Origin: Rhodospirillales bacterium
Lineage (GTDB): Bacteria; Pseudomonadota; Alphaproteobacteria; Rhodospirillales; Shumkoniaceae
Direction of reading: 5' to 3'
Length of the DNA: 52,376 nt
NCBI GenBank assembly: GCA_018432935.1
Contig: JAHDSF010000053.1
Span: forward strand, 1 to 52,376
How positions within the stretch are numbered: the stretch's first letter is position 1; every line of letters begins with the position of its first letter. Below the pieces are notes generated by a model. It searched no databases and was not told the DNA's origin. It saw only the letters and a program-made list of their open reading frames with translations. The position numbers and the translations under genes were made by a program. This document shows positions 17,871 through 26,392 of the stretch, in pieces.

Positions 17871-17917
17871 AGGATACCTTGACAGATTTTGTGGTCAACA
17901 GTTAAAAGTTATCTGTT
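17871..17917. promoter_or_regulatory. Face-to-face promoters and operator between gntR1 and dctP1
   Basis: Plus strand: TTGACA (17879-17884), 17 nt, TTAAAA (17902-17907). Minus strand: TTGACC (17898-17893), 16 nt, TATCCT (17876-17871). An inverted repeat AACAGNTAA (17897-17905) / TTANCTGTT (17909-17917) with a 3-bp centre overlaps the plus -10 and the edge of the minus -35. One protein bound here could block both promoters; GntR1 is the obvious candidate. Confidence 0.6.
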
Positions 17918-17991
17918 ATCGCGAATCGGCCGACCCGGCGTCCGTGCGCGGCGACTCCGGCATCCCCGGGTTCAGACTGGGAGGAAGTCCC

Positions 17992-19059
17992 ATGAAAATG
18001 TCTCGTGTATTCCTGGCCGCCTGCAGTGCGGCTGCGCTGATGACCGCCGCCGTTGCCCACGGCGCCGACAAGGTGGTGCTGCGCTTCTCTTCGGTGTCGG
18101 CGCCCCCCGGCCAGTCGCTCGACAGCGATGGCGTCAAGTGGTGGATGGACAAGGTCACCGAACGGACCAAGGGCGCCGTCACCTTCGAATCGTTCTGGGG
18201 GGCGTCGCTGGCCTCCGGCCCGGCCCACATCGAGATCCTGCAGAAGGGCATGGTCGACGTCGTCATGAGCTGCCGGATCTACACCCCCGGCAAGACGCCG
18301 CTCGGTCCGTTCCTTTACGCGATCCCGTTCGGCCCCACCGACATGAAGATGGTCGGCCGCGCCGTGCGCCAGATGCATGACGAGTTCCCGGTCCTGACGC
18401 AGGAGGTCGAGGCCCAGAACGCGATCCTGATCTCGAACTTCGTCACCATGCCCTACCACATCGCGAGCAAGAATCCCTTCAAGGCGCTCGAAGAGGTCAA
18501 GGGCAAGAAGATCGGCCTGATCGGCAAGTACTTCGGCCGCTGGGCTCAGGCAGCGGGCATGGTGCCGGTGGTCGCCCCGATGCACGAGCGCTACAACCTG
18601 CTCCAGTCGGGCGTGACCGAGATGGATTTCCATCCGATCACCCACATGAATGCCTTCAAGGTCCAGGAGCTGGCAAAGAACCTGGTCGAAGTCGACGCCA
18701 TGGTCGGCAACCCCTGGGATCTCATGATGAACCTGCAGAAGTTCAAATCGCTGCCGGCCGACATCCAAAAGATCCTGCTGGACACCGGCCGCGAGGCGGA
18801 GATCGCCATGACCGACGAACTGGCGCCCAAGGTGGAGCGCGAGATCACCGCGGCATGGAAGTCGCAGGGGGTGACGTTCAGCAAGCTGGCCGCTGCCGAG
18901 CGGGACCAGTGGGCGTCCAAGGTCGACGACATCCCGGCGGAATGGGCGGCGGAAATGGCCGCCAAGGGGCTGCCCGGCTGGGAGATGATGGCGCGGTTCC
19001 AAGAGATCGCGGCCCAGAACGGCTACAAGTGGCCGCGGCAGTGGGCGGTGAAGAAGTAG
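17992..19059 (+). CDS. TRAP transporter substrate-binding protein (DctP family), system 1
   Basis: 355-residue periplasmic SBP. Start ATG 17992 follows GGGAGGAAG; a Sec signal peptide ends near AHGAD (residue 25). VVLRFSSVSAPPGQ, ILQKGMVDVVMS and FLYAIPFGPTDMKMV match DctP proteins. The segment that normally carries the carboxylate-binding arginine (usually G-x-K-x-R) reads VKGKKIGLIGKYFGR here, so the usual Arg is not at its place and the ligand may be atypical. It is divergent from the operon holding DctQM system 1, and a strong hairpin follows the stop. Confidence 0.9.
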   Translation: MKMSRVFLAACSAAALMTAAVAHGADKVVLRFSSVSAPPGQSLDSDGVKWWMDKVTERTKGAVTFESFWGASLASGPAHIEILQKGMVDVVMSCRIYTPGKTPLGPFLYAIPFGPTDMKMVGRAVRQMHDEFPVLTQEVEAQNAILISNFVTMPYHIASKNPFKALEEVKGKKIGLIGKYFGRWAQAAGMVPVVAPMHERYNLLQSGVTEMDFHPITHMNAFKVQELAKNLVEVDAMVGNPWDLMMNLQKFKSLPADIQKILLDTGREAEIAMTDELAPKVEREITAAWKSQGVTFSKLAAAERDQWASKVDDIPAEWAAEMAAKGLPGWEMMARFQEIAAQNGYKWPRQWAVKK

Positions 19060-19075
19060 ACGGAAGGCCCTTCTC

Positions 19076-19109
19076 CGGGGAAAGCGGGGTGCAACGCCCG
19101 CTTTCCCCG
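19076..19109 (+). terminator. Hairpin after dctP1
   Basis: CGGGGAAAGCGGG (19076-19088) and CCCGCTTTCCCCG (19097-19109) form a perfect 13-bp stem with an 8-nt loop, 17 bp after the dctP1 stop. There is no clear U tract, so it may be a partial terminator or an mRNA 3' stabiliser allowing some read-through to the lactonase. Confidence 0.6.
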
Positions 19110-19159
19110 AATTCTACGCAACCCCGCTACCGCTGGTGCTCCGACAACAGAGGCTTTCG

Positions 19160-20263
19160 ATGCGCGAAGAGATCCTGGTCTACATCGGTACCTACACGGA
19201 CCCCGTTCTTTTCGGCACCGGGCAGGTCCTGCAAGGCAAGGGCAAGGGGATCTATTTGTGTCGCCTGGATCTCGGCTCCGGCAGGCTGGAGCCGGTCGCC
19301 ACGGAAACCGGCATCACCAACCCCTCATATCTCGCCTTCGACAGGACGGACGGATTCCTCTATGCGGTGAACGAGCTCAAGGAGTTCGAGGGCAAGCCGA
19401 CCGGCACGGTCAGCGCCTTTGCCGTCGACCCGAAGAACCATAGGCTGCGGTACTTGAACCGGCAGCCGACGCACGGAACCGATCCCTGCCACGTCCTCGT
19501 CGCCGACGGGCTTGTCTTCGTCGCCAACTTCATGAGCGGCAGCGTGTGCGTCCTGCCGGTACGCGATGACGGCAGTCTCGGAAAGGCCTGCGACTTCGTC
19601 CAGCACATCGGCTCGAGTATCGACCCAGCGCGCCAAAGAGGCCCGCATGCCCATTCCGCCATTCTCGCCCCGGACGGACGCTTTGTGTTCGTTCCCGATC
19701 TCGGCCTCGACAAGCTCGTGATCTACCGCCTTGATGCAGCCTGCGGCAGGCTGGAGCCTCATGCGGTTCCCTGGATCAAGACGCGACCCGGGGCTGGCCC
19801 GCGCCACGTCGCCTTTCACCCCTCCGGGCGATTGGCCTTCCTGGTCAACGAATTGGATTCCACGCTGACGTCCCTGTCCTACGACCCGGCAGCCGGCCGG
19901 TTCGAGGAGTTGCATGTCGTTCCGACCCTGCCGGACGGCTTCGCCGGCCAGAGCACATGCGCTGACGTTCAGGTTGCGCCTTCGGGACGCCACGTCTATG
20001 CCTCGAACCGCGGCCACGACACCATCGCCACCTTCGCCGTCGACCTGGCGAAAGGAAGGCTCGAACTGATCGCTCACCAGGCAACCGGCGGGCGGACACC
20101 GCGAAGCTTCGGCATCGACCCATCCGGTCGTTTCCTGCTGGCGGCAAACCAGGACACCGATTCGGTCGTCACGTTCCGTATCGATCCCGAGCGGGGCACC
20201 CTGCGCGAGACGGGTCATGTTGCCCCAATCCCCACGCCCGTCTGCGTGAAGTTTCTGTCCTGA
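19160..20263 (+). CDS. Lactonase family protein (seven-bladed propeller, YbhE/Pgl type)
   Basis: 367-residue beta-propeller lactonase family protein without a signal peptide. Repeated blade motifs include NPSYLAFDRTDGFLYAVNEL, GPHAHSAILAPDGRFVFVPD, AGPRHVAFHPSGRLAFLVNE, DVQVAPSGRHVYASNRGHDT and TPRSFGIDPSGRFLLAANQD. The family includes 6-phosphogluconolactonase. I take ATG 19160 with AGAGG 6 nt upstream. Following dctP1 and facing two dehydrogenases, it could open a sugar lactone made by the zinc dehydrogenase. Confidence 0.88.
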   Translation: MREEILVYIGTYTDPVLFGTGQVLQGKGKGIYLCRLDLGSGRLEPVATETGITNPSYLAFDRTDGFLYAVNELKEFEGKPTGTVSAFAVDPKNHRLRYLNRQPTHGTDPCHVLVADGLVFVANFMSGSVCVLPVRDDGSLGKACDFVQHIGSSIDPARQRGPHAHSAILAPDGRFVFVPDLGLDKLVIYRLDAACGRLEPHAVPWIKTRPGAGPRHVAFHPSGRLAFLVNELDSTLTSLSYDPAAGRFEELHVVPTLPDGFAGQSTCADVQVAPSGRHVYASNRGHDTIATFAVDLAKGRLELIAHQATGGRTPRSFGIDPSGRFLLAANQDTDSVVTFRIDPERGTLRETGHVAPIPTPVCVKFLS

Positions 20264-20562
20264 ACGGATGCCGCGGGAGCGGCGCTGCAAACAGAGGCCA
20301 TCCTCGCGCCGAGACGATCCTCGGGGGCTTCCGATCGAGACGACCTTCAACGGTCGCCAGCGACCGGGACAGCCGAAGCCGTCAATCGGGAGTGCGAGAG
20401 CTGCCTCCTCCACGCCGCCTGGGCACAAGCGCAGCTCGCGAACGGCATCTCTCCGAGAAGAGCTTGTGCTTGAGTGCGCGCTGATATACATTTGATAGAC
20501 CGCCTTGATCGCATGGTACGCGTGCCTTTCTGCTAAGCGTTTGAGCTTTCCGGAAATGCGAA
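20264..20562. other. Non-coding stretch before the FG-GAP operon
   Basis: No convincing gene; short frames here lack family features or SD sites. The first part is GC-rich. The last 100 bp are AT-richer with ATATACATTTGATAG near 20483-20497, probably promoter DNA. A weak TTGTGC (20464-20469) / TATACA (20485-20490) pair is spaced 15 nt. A 5-bp GCCGC/GCGGC hairpin follows the lactonase stop. Confidence 0.4.
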
Positions 20563-22527
20563 ATGGCCGAGAAGACGGTGCAGCGGTGGGAGGATGTGAT
20601 CCCGTGGTGGCGAGGTCCCTCGTACCGCGGTCTCGCCCTGCTTCACCAGCCCGCCGCAGGGCCGTTCCAGGCCGCCGGAGGGGTCATCTCCAGCGTCGAT
20701 GGCGGGGTCTCGGACGGTAGACGGTTCCTGGTCTTTTCCAGCTGGGATGCCTGCTACGAGGGCGTGATTCGCCTGTTCGCCGAGGTCGGCTGCCAGGCCG
20801 ACGGCCTGCCCCTGCTTTCGGGCGGACGCCTCCTCGACGGGGTGATGGGGCATGCGGCGATCGTCGCCGAGAACGGCAGCCTCGGTATCCTGACCGCGTC
20901 CCGGCTGCGCCCCTTTCTCCATCTGTTCCGCAACGCCGGCTCGCTCGACGATCCCCGGTTCGAGGAGCCGGAGGAGATTCGCCTCGAAGCCGACTGGCTG
21001 CACGAGGGGGAGCTCGTTCACAAGGCGGTGTTCGCCGACATCGACGGCGACGGTCGCCAGGAGTTGGTCGTCGGCACCGACTTCTGGAACGATTACTGGC
21101 CGGACGGCATCGAGTGGTTCGAGGAGGGATACCGCCCCTATGACGAGGACGGTCGCTGGCGCGGCGGCCCGCTGCGCGGCCACCTGTACGTGTTCGACAA
21201 CGCCGGCACGCCGTTGGCCCCCGTCCTCGGCAGGGGCCGTCCGCTGCTGGCCGCCGGCACGCCGATCGAGGTCTACGGCATGGCCGCGCCGACCTTCGCC
21301 GACTTCCGCGGCAGCGGCCGGCTCGACCTCGTCTGCGGGGATTTCCTGGACCGCCTGCACTTCTTCGCCGGCCTCGGCGGCGGCGATTTCGCGGCACCCC
21401 GTCCGCTGCGCCGACCCGACGGCGCGGATCTCGTGCTCGACCACTGCATCCATTTCCCGGCCGCCGCCGGCTGGACGGGAAGCGGCAGCCCCGACCTTCT
21501 GGTCGGCGCCGAGGATGGCCGGGCCTGGCTGTTGCGGCATGCAGGACTGCTGGCCGACGGCGATCCGGCTTTCCATGACCCGGTCCCCGTCACCGCGACC
21601 GAGAGCCGCATCCACGCCGGCATCCTCCCGGTTCCCGCCGCCGCCGACTGGACCGGCCGCGACCGCGCCGATCTGATCGTCGGCAACAGCACCGGAGAGC
21701 TTCTGTTTTTCGCCGCCGGCGACGGCGCTGCGCCCGCCTACGCGCGCGGAGTGCCGCTTGAAGCGGGCGGCCGGCGGATCAGCATCCGCGCCGGCCGGCC
21801 GGGCTCTCTGCAGGGCCCCGCAGAAGTCAAGTTCGGCTACACCTGCCCCTGTGCCGCCGACTGGGACGGCGACGGCCTGCCCGACCTGCTGGTCAGCTCG
21901 GTGCTGGGCGAGCACCTCTTCTTCCGCTGCGCGGCGCTCGGCGACCCGCCCCGGTTCGAGCCCGGCCGTCTTCTGGCCTGGCAGGGCGAGCCCCTGCGCA
22001 CCGCCTGGCGGGTCCGCCCCGCTGTGGTCGACTGGGAAGGCCAGGGAAGCCTCTCCTATGTCTCGCTCGATGACGAAGGAACCCTCGCGAGCTGGCGGCG
22101 GAAATCCGACACCGAACTCGAGGACAAGCGGCCTCTGCGTTTCGACAACGGCGAGCCGGTCCGCTTTACCGAGGACTTCGGCGGCGGCCGCGGGCGGATC
22201 AAGCTGTGCTTCTGGAAAGGCGCCGGCGGCAACGACTTGATCATCGGCACCCACAGCCGCGCCTCGGTGCCACCCGGTCCCGCAGGCGCGCCGCGGCATA
22301 CCACAGGCCAGGCCGCGGTGCTGTTCCTGCGTAACGTCGGCACGCCCGAGGAGCCGCGGTTCGCCCTGCCCCGCCCCGTCTGCCATCGCGGGGAGCCGAT
22401 CCGCCTCGGCATGCACGCCTGCTCCCCCGAGGCCTTCGACTGGCGGGGCGACGGCAGGCCCGACCTCCTGGTCGGCGCCGAGGACGGCACCCTGCTCTGG
22501 TTCAGACGCGAGGAGCTGTCGTGGTGA
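20563..22527 (+). CDS. FG-GAP/VCBS-repeat propeller protein, function unknown
   Basis: 654-residue protein with repeated FG-GAP/VCBS-type calcium-loop blades: FADIDGDGRQELVVGTDF, FADFRGSGRLDLVCGDF, GSGSPDLLVGAEDGRAWLL, DWTGRDRADLIVGNSTGELL, DWDGDGLPDLLVSSVLGEHL and FDWRGDGRPDLLVGAEDGTL. At least seven blades can be picked out, so one beta-propeller is likely. No Sec signal is visible, unusual for FG-GAP proteins, so it may be cytosolic or exported otherwise. Its end overlaps the SDR start by 7 bp and it heads an operon with a CUT1 sugar importer, pointing to glycan binding, lyase or isomerase work. No catalytic motif recognised. Confidence 0.8.
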   Translation: MAEKTVQRWEDVIPWWRGPSYRGLALLHQPAAGPFQAAGGVISSVDGGVSDGRRFLVFSSWDACYEGVIRLFAEVGCQADGLPLLSGGRLLDGVMGHAAIVAENGSLGILTASRLRPFLHLFRNAGSLDDPRFEEPEEIRLEADWLHEGELVHKAVFADIDGDGRQELVVGTDFWNDYWPDGIEWFEEGYRPYDEDGRWRGGPLRGHLYVFDNAGTPLAPVLGRGRPLLAAGTPIEVYGMAAPTFADFRGSGRLDLVCGDFLDRLHFFAGLGGGDFAAPRPLRRPDGADLVLDHCIHFPAAAGWTGSGSPDLLVGAEDGRAWLLRHAGLLADGDPAFHDPVPVTATESRIHAGILPVPAAADWTGRDRADLIVGNSTGELLFFAAGDGAAPAYARGVPLEAGGRRISIRAGRPGSLQGPAEVKFGYTCPCAADWDGDGLPDLLVSSVLGEHLFFRCAALGDPPRFEPGRLLAWQGEPLRTAWRVRPAVVDWEGQGSLSYVSLDDEGTLASWRRKSDTELEDKRPLRFDNGEPVRFTEDFGGGRGRIKLCFWKGAGGNDLIIGTHSRASVPPGPAGAPRHTTGQAAVLFLRNVGTPEEPRFALPRPVCHRGEPIRLGMHACSPEAFDWRGDGRPDLLVGAEDGTLLWFRREELSW

Positions 22528-23273
22528 GGGAGCTTTCCCAGCACGTTGCCGTCGTCACCGGCAGCGCCCGCGGCATCGGCCGGGCGATCGCCGTCCGGCT
22601 GGCCGCCGAGGGAGCCGCGGTGGTCGTCAACGCCCTGTCCGAGGGCACCGCCGAGGCTCTCGCCGCCGAGCTGCGCAAGGCCGGCAGGCGGACGATCGGC
22701 GTGCGCGGCGACGTCGCCGACCCCGACGACGCGGCACGCCTCCTCGAAGCCTGCCGGGCCGAGTTCGGCGACTGCTCGCTGCTCGTCAACAACGCCGGCT
22801 TCGAGCAGCGCGTGCCCTTCGAGGCGCTCGATGTCGGCGACTGGGATCGCATGATCGCCGTCCACCTTCGCGGCACCTTCCTGTGCTGCCGGGCCGCGAT
22901 CCCCGGCATGCTGCGGCTGGGCGAAGGCGCCATCGTCAACATCGTGTCCCGCCAGGGCCAGACCGGCGGCATCGAGGTCGCCCACTACGCCGCCGCCAAG
23001 GCCGGCGTCGTCGGCCTGACCAAGTCGCTGGCCCGCGAGTTCGGCCGCCGCGGGATCCGCGTCAATGCGGTGGCGCCGGGCCCCATCAATACCGACATGG
23101 CGGATGGCTTTGCCGGGGATTGGCGCGAGAAACGGATGGCGGAGCTGCCGCTCGGCTTCTTCGGCGAGTCCGGAGACGTCGCGGACACGGTGGCGTTCCT
23201 GGCATCGCCGCAGGCCCGGCTGTACACGGGCCAGACCCTGGCCCCGAACTGCGGCGGCCTGATGCTCGGCTGA
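22521..23273 (+). CDS. SDR family oxidoreductase
   Basis: 250-residue classical short-chain dehydrogenase. Cofactor motif VTGSARGIGRAIA (residues about 12-24), NNAG near residue 92, and a catalytic Ser-Tyr-Lys set in NIVSRQGQTGGIEVAHYAAAKAG with N-terminal Asn in the usual place. The typical RVNAVAPGPINTDM follows. It starts at GTG 22521, 5 nt after GAGGAG, overlapping the FG-GAP stop, so translation is coupled. It probably oxidises a sugar or sugar acid brought in by the downstream importer. Confidence 0.92.
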   Translation: MVRELSQHVAVVTGSARGIGRAIAVRLAAEGAAVVVNALSEGTAEALAAELRKAGRRTIGVRGDVADPDDAARLLEACRAEFGDCSLLVNNAGFEQRVPFEALDVGDWDRMIAVHLRGTFLCCRAAIPGMLRLGEGAIVNIVSRQGQTGGIEVAHYAAAKAGVVGLTKSLAREFGRRGIRVNAVAPGPINTDMADGFAGDWREKRMAELPLGFFGESGDVADTVAFLASPQARLYTGQTLAPNCGGLMLG

Positions 23274-23303
23274 ACCAACGAACCATAGAGAGAGGAGACG
23301 AAC

Positions 23304-24584
23304 ATGAAGAGACGCGAGTTCCTGGCCTTGTCCGGATGCGGCGCGTTCGGGCTCGCCGCCTTGTCTTCGTTGGGGGCCCGCCCCGCGTGGGCCCAGCAGG
23401 TCACTCCGTTGTGGTTCAGCACGCTCTTCCATGGCGGCGACGCCAAGGCCATGGAAATGATCGTCAAGAAGCTCAACGAGGAGCAGAAGACGTTCCGGAT
23501 CGACCTCACCCAGGGCGGGTGGACCGAGTACTACGCGCAGCTCTACAACGCGGTCGTGGCCGGCGTCGCGCCCAACATCGGAATCTGCCACGATTTCCGC
23601 TTCATCAGCACCGAGCCGGCGCTGTATCCGCTTGCCGACACGCCGGCGGGCAACCTGCTCGAGGTCATCAAGCTCGGCGAAGCGGACTTCGTCGCGCCCG
23701 CCTGGAAGCTGCCGCAGGTCAAGGGCGTACAGTACGGCATCCCGCTCGATCAGAGCATGATCGGCTTCTACTACAACAAGGCGATCTTCAAGGAGGCCGG
23801 CCTCGACCCCGAGACCCCGCCCAAGACCAGGGACGAGTTCGAGAAGGCCTGCGAGGCGATCAAGAAGACCGGCAAGCTCGCCTTCCACCCCGCATTCTCG
23901 AGCGCGCCGCGCTGGATCCGCCGCGCCTTTTTCCTGCTGCACTGGGGCGGCGGCGGCGAGCTGATCGAGAACAACAAGGCCGCCTTCAATACCCCGCACG
24001 GCCTGGAGGCGTTGACGTACCTGGTCGACATGGTCGGCAAGCGCGGCTGGAACAAGCCGGGAACGGACGCCAACAAGCAGTTCCTGGCCGGCGAGCTGGG
24101 CATGTGCTTCAACGGCACATGGTTCTACCTGACCGTGGCCGAGAGCAAGATCGACTACGGCAGCGGCGTCATGCCGACGTTCTATCAGAAGCCGAAGACC
24201 TGGGGTTCGGCACACAACCTGGTGCTGCCAAAGCAGCCGTCGGGCAAGGCCAACGAGGAACGGCTAAAGGTGGCGGCCAGCGCGATCAAGGCGATCTCCG
24301 ACAACTCGTTCCTGTGGGGCCAGTACGGCGGCCACGTGCCGGTCCGCAAGGCGGCGCAGGAGGACGAGCGGCTGCGCTCCTCGGATACCTGGAAGAAGAC
24401 GCTGCAGCACTTCGCCGCGATGTCCCAGAGCGGCGTTTTCCAGATGGAGCCGCAGCATCCCAAGATCGTCGAGTTCGACGACGCAATCGAGCCGATCCTG
24501 CAGGAGGCCTACAACGGCACCGTCAGCCCGAAGGACGCGCTGGACAAGGCCGAGAAGGCCGCCAACGACGTCCTCAAGGGCTAG
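23304..24584 (+). CDS. ABC transporter sugar-binding protein (family 1), importer A
   Basis: 426-residue extracellular solute-binding protein of the CUT1 sugar type. The N-terminus MKRREFLALSGCGAFGLAAL is a twin-arginine-type signal ending near AWAQQ (about residue 31). Family features are MEMIVKKLNEEQKTF, YGIPLDQSMIGFYYNKAIFKEAG and FLAGELGMCFNGTWF. It is the third gene of the FG-GAP/SDR operon. A perfect hairpin separates it from the permease genes, fitting a higher need for the binding protein. Confidence 0.92.
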   Translation: MKRREFLALSGCGAFGLAALSSLGARPAWAQQVTPLWFSTLFHGGDAKAMEMIVKKLNEEQKTFRIDLTQGGWTEYYAQLYNAVVAGVAPNIGICHDFRFISTEPALYPLADTPAGNLLEVIKLGEADFVAPAWKLPQVKGVQYGIPLDQSMIGFYYNKAIFKEAGLDPETPPKTRDEFEKACEAIKKTGKLAFHPAFSSAPRWIRRAFFLLHWGGGGELIENNKAAFNTPHGLEALTYLVDMVGKRGWNKPGTDANKQFLAGELGMCFNGTWFYLTVAESKIDYGSGVMPTFYQKPKTWGSAHNLVLPKQPSGKANEERLKVAASAIKAISDNSFLWGQYGGHVPVRKAAQEDERLRSSDTWKKTLQHFAAMSQSGVFQMEPQHPKIVEFDDAIEPILQEAYNGTVSPKDALDKAEKAANDVLKG

Positions 24585-24603
24585 CGGCAAGGATGGCCGG
24601 AGT

Positions 24604-24633
24604 CCCCTCTCCGCCCGCCAGGGCGGAGAGGGG
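24604..24633 (+). repeat. Perfect 13-bp hairpin between SBP A and its permease
   Basis: CCCCTCTCCGCCC (24604-24616) and GGGCGGAGAGGGG (24621-24633) form a perfect stem with a GCCA loop, 19 bp after the SBP stop and 20 bp before the permease ATG. It lacks a U tract. It likely stabilises the upstream mRNA or causes partial termination. Confidence 0.65.
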
Positions 24634-24653
24634 CGGGCCGGAGGAGCCGAGGC

Positions 24654-25586
24654 ATGCCTGAAAAGCCGACCCACGCGGAGATCCCCCTGTGGCTGTCGCC
24701 GGGACGCTGGCCGGCCCGCTACCGCGACCTCGCCGCCGGGGTCCTGTTCGTGCTGCCGTTCGCGGCGCTCTGGTTCGTGTTCATGATCCTGCCGATCCTG
24801 TACGGCTTCTGGATCAGCCTGCACGACTGGAACCCGCTGGTCGGCTCCAAGTTCGTCGGCGCCGGCAACTATCTCAAGCTGTTCGGCACTGCCAGGTTCT
24901 GGAGCGACTTCAAGACCACCCTCGTCTACTCGGTGCTCGTGATCCCGATGATCCTGGGATTCGGCCTTCTGTTCGCCGTCATGCTGCACCGGGTCCGGAT
25001 CAGGGGGCGGGCCTTGCTGGAATCGGTCTTCTTCCTGCCGTACCTGCTCAACGTCTCGATCATCAGCATCCTGTGGACGTTCCTGTTCGACCCCGATGTC
25101 GGCATCGTGAACTACTATCTCCGCGCGCTCGGGTTCGACCCGCCGGCCGTCCTCAACGATCCGTTCTGGGTGCTGCCGGGCATCGCGCTCGCCACCGCGT
25201 GGTGGCTCTCCGGCTATCGGATGGTGGTGTTCAGCGCCGGGCTGAAGGCGATCCCCGATACCCTCTACGAGGCGGCGGCGCTTGACGGCGCGACACCCTG
25301 GCAGACGTTCCGCTCGATCACCCTGCCGCTCTTGAAGCCCAGCCTGCTGTTCGCGGCGGTGATCACGCTGGTGGGGGGCATGCGCACCTTCGGTCAGGTC
25401 ATCCTCATGACCTCGGGCGGACCGGGGACCAGCTCGGAGGTGCTCGCCCTCTACATGTACCGGCTGGCGTTCGAGTTCCTGCGCTTCGGCGAGGCGGCGG
25501 CGGTCGGCTTCATCCTGTTCGCCGTGGTGTTCGTCGTCAGCCTGGGGCTGTTCCGAATGGTCGGACTGGGGTCACACCTGCGATGA
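24654..25586 (+). CDS. ABC sugar permease (MalF/UgpA type), importer A
   Basis: 310-residue inner-membrane permease. After a hydrophilic start there is a first helix VLFVLPFAALWFVFMILPIL and the CUT1-type loop SLHDWNPL...FVGAGNYLKLF. The EAA loop that docks the ATPase is YEAAALDGATPWQTFRSITL. The 3' end overlaps the next permease by 4 bp (ATGA). No ATPase gene accompanies the importer. Confidence 0.95.
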   Translation: MPEKPTHAEIPLWLSPGRWPARYRDLAAGVLFVLPFAALWFVFMILPILYGFWISLHDWNPLVGSKFVGAGNYLKLFGTARFWSDFKTTLVYSVLVIPMILGFGLLFAVMLHRVRIRGRALLESVFFLPYLLNVSIISILWTFLFDPDVGIVNYYLRALGFDPPAVLNDPFWVLPGIALATAWWLSGYRMVVFSAGLKAIPDTLYEAAALDGATPWQTFRSITLPLLKPSLLFAAVITLVGGMRTFGQVILMTSGGPGTSSEVLALYMYRLAFEFLRFGEAAAVGFILFAVVFVVSLGLFRMVGLGSHLR

Positions 25587-26392
25587 AGCGCTCGCTCAAG
25601 TACGCGGCCTATTACGGGCTTGCTCTCCTGTGGTTCGTGCCGGTGCTGTGGATGACGAGCACGGCGCTGAAGCCGCGGTCCGAGATCATGAGCTTCACGC
25701 CGCAGTGGATCCCCTCGACCGTGACGCTCGACAACCTGCGACGGTTTCTCGAGGGCTACGACTACGTCACCTGGATGGTGAACTCGATGATCGTCGCCGC
25801 GGGGGCCACCGCCGTCACCCTGGTCACCGCGACGCTGGCGGCCTACGGCCTCGCGCGCGTGCAGTGGCCGGGCCGCAACGTCGTCTTCGTCGTACTGCTG
25901 ACGGCGATGTTCATCCCGTGGGAGATCAACGCGATCCCGCTCTTTTTCATCGCCAAGGACCTCGGGCTCCTCAACACCTTCCAGGGGGTGTTCCTGCCCA
26001 TTTCTGCGATGCCGATCAGCCTGTTCCTGCTGCGGCAGTTCTTCATCTCGATCCCGAGCGAGCTCGAGGATGCTGCCCGCATCGACGGCTGCGGGCACCT
26101 GCGGATCCTGCGCTACGTCATCATCCCGGTCTCCGGGCCGGCGTTCGCGGCGCTCGGCATCTTCATCTTCATCTTCTCGTGGAACGAGTTCTTCTGGTCG
26201 CTCATCGCGTTGCGCCAGTCCGACATGCTGACCCTGCCGATCGGCATGAAGACGCTCGTCTCGGCCCACGACATCCAGTACGACCTGCTGATGGCCGGCT
26301 CGTTCCTGGCCTCGCTGCCGGCGCTCATCGTTTTCATCGTGCTGCGCCGCCAGATCATCTCCGGCATCTCGATGGTCGGCGTCGGCAAGTAA
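25583..26392 (+). CDS. ABC sugar permease (MalG/UgpE type), importer A
   Basis: 269-residue permease partner. It opens with LKYAAYYGLALLWFVPVLWM and contains MVNSMIVAAGATAVTLVTAT. The EAA loop is LEDAARIDGCGHLRILRYVI, and the typical FSWNEFFWSLI is near residue 200. Translationally coupled to the MalF-type gene. It ends the plus operon before the promoter region of the beta-helix gene. Confidence 0.95.
   Translation: MKRSLKYAAYYGLALLWFVPVLWMTSTALKPRSEIMSFTPQWIPSTVTLDNLRRFLEGYDYVTWMVNSMIVAAGATAVTLVTATLAAYGLARVQWPGRNVVFVVLLTAMFIPWEINAIPLFFIAKDLGLLNTFQGVFLPISAMPISLFLLRQFFISIPSELEDAARIDGCGHLRILRYVIIPVSGPAFAALGIFIFIFSWNEFFWSLIALRQSDMLTLPIGMKTLVSAHDIQYDLLMAGSFLASLPALIVFIVLRRQIISGISMVGVGK

Noticed and set aside
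20268-20495. A 75-codon plus frame in the gap before the FG-GAP gene
   Set aside because: Arg/Ser/Pro-rich composition, no SD site, and no recognisable motif; more likely promoter and leader DNA.
20533-22416. A 627-codon minus-strand frame opposite the FG-GAP gene
   Set aside because: The plus frame shows clear FG-GAP repeats and operon coupling; the minus frame is low-complexity Gly/Ala/Arg sequence without motifs.
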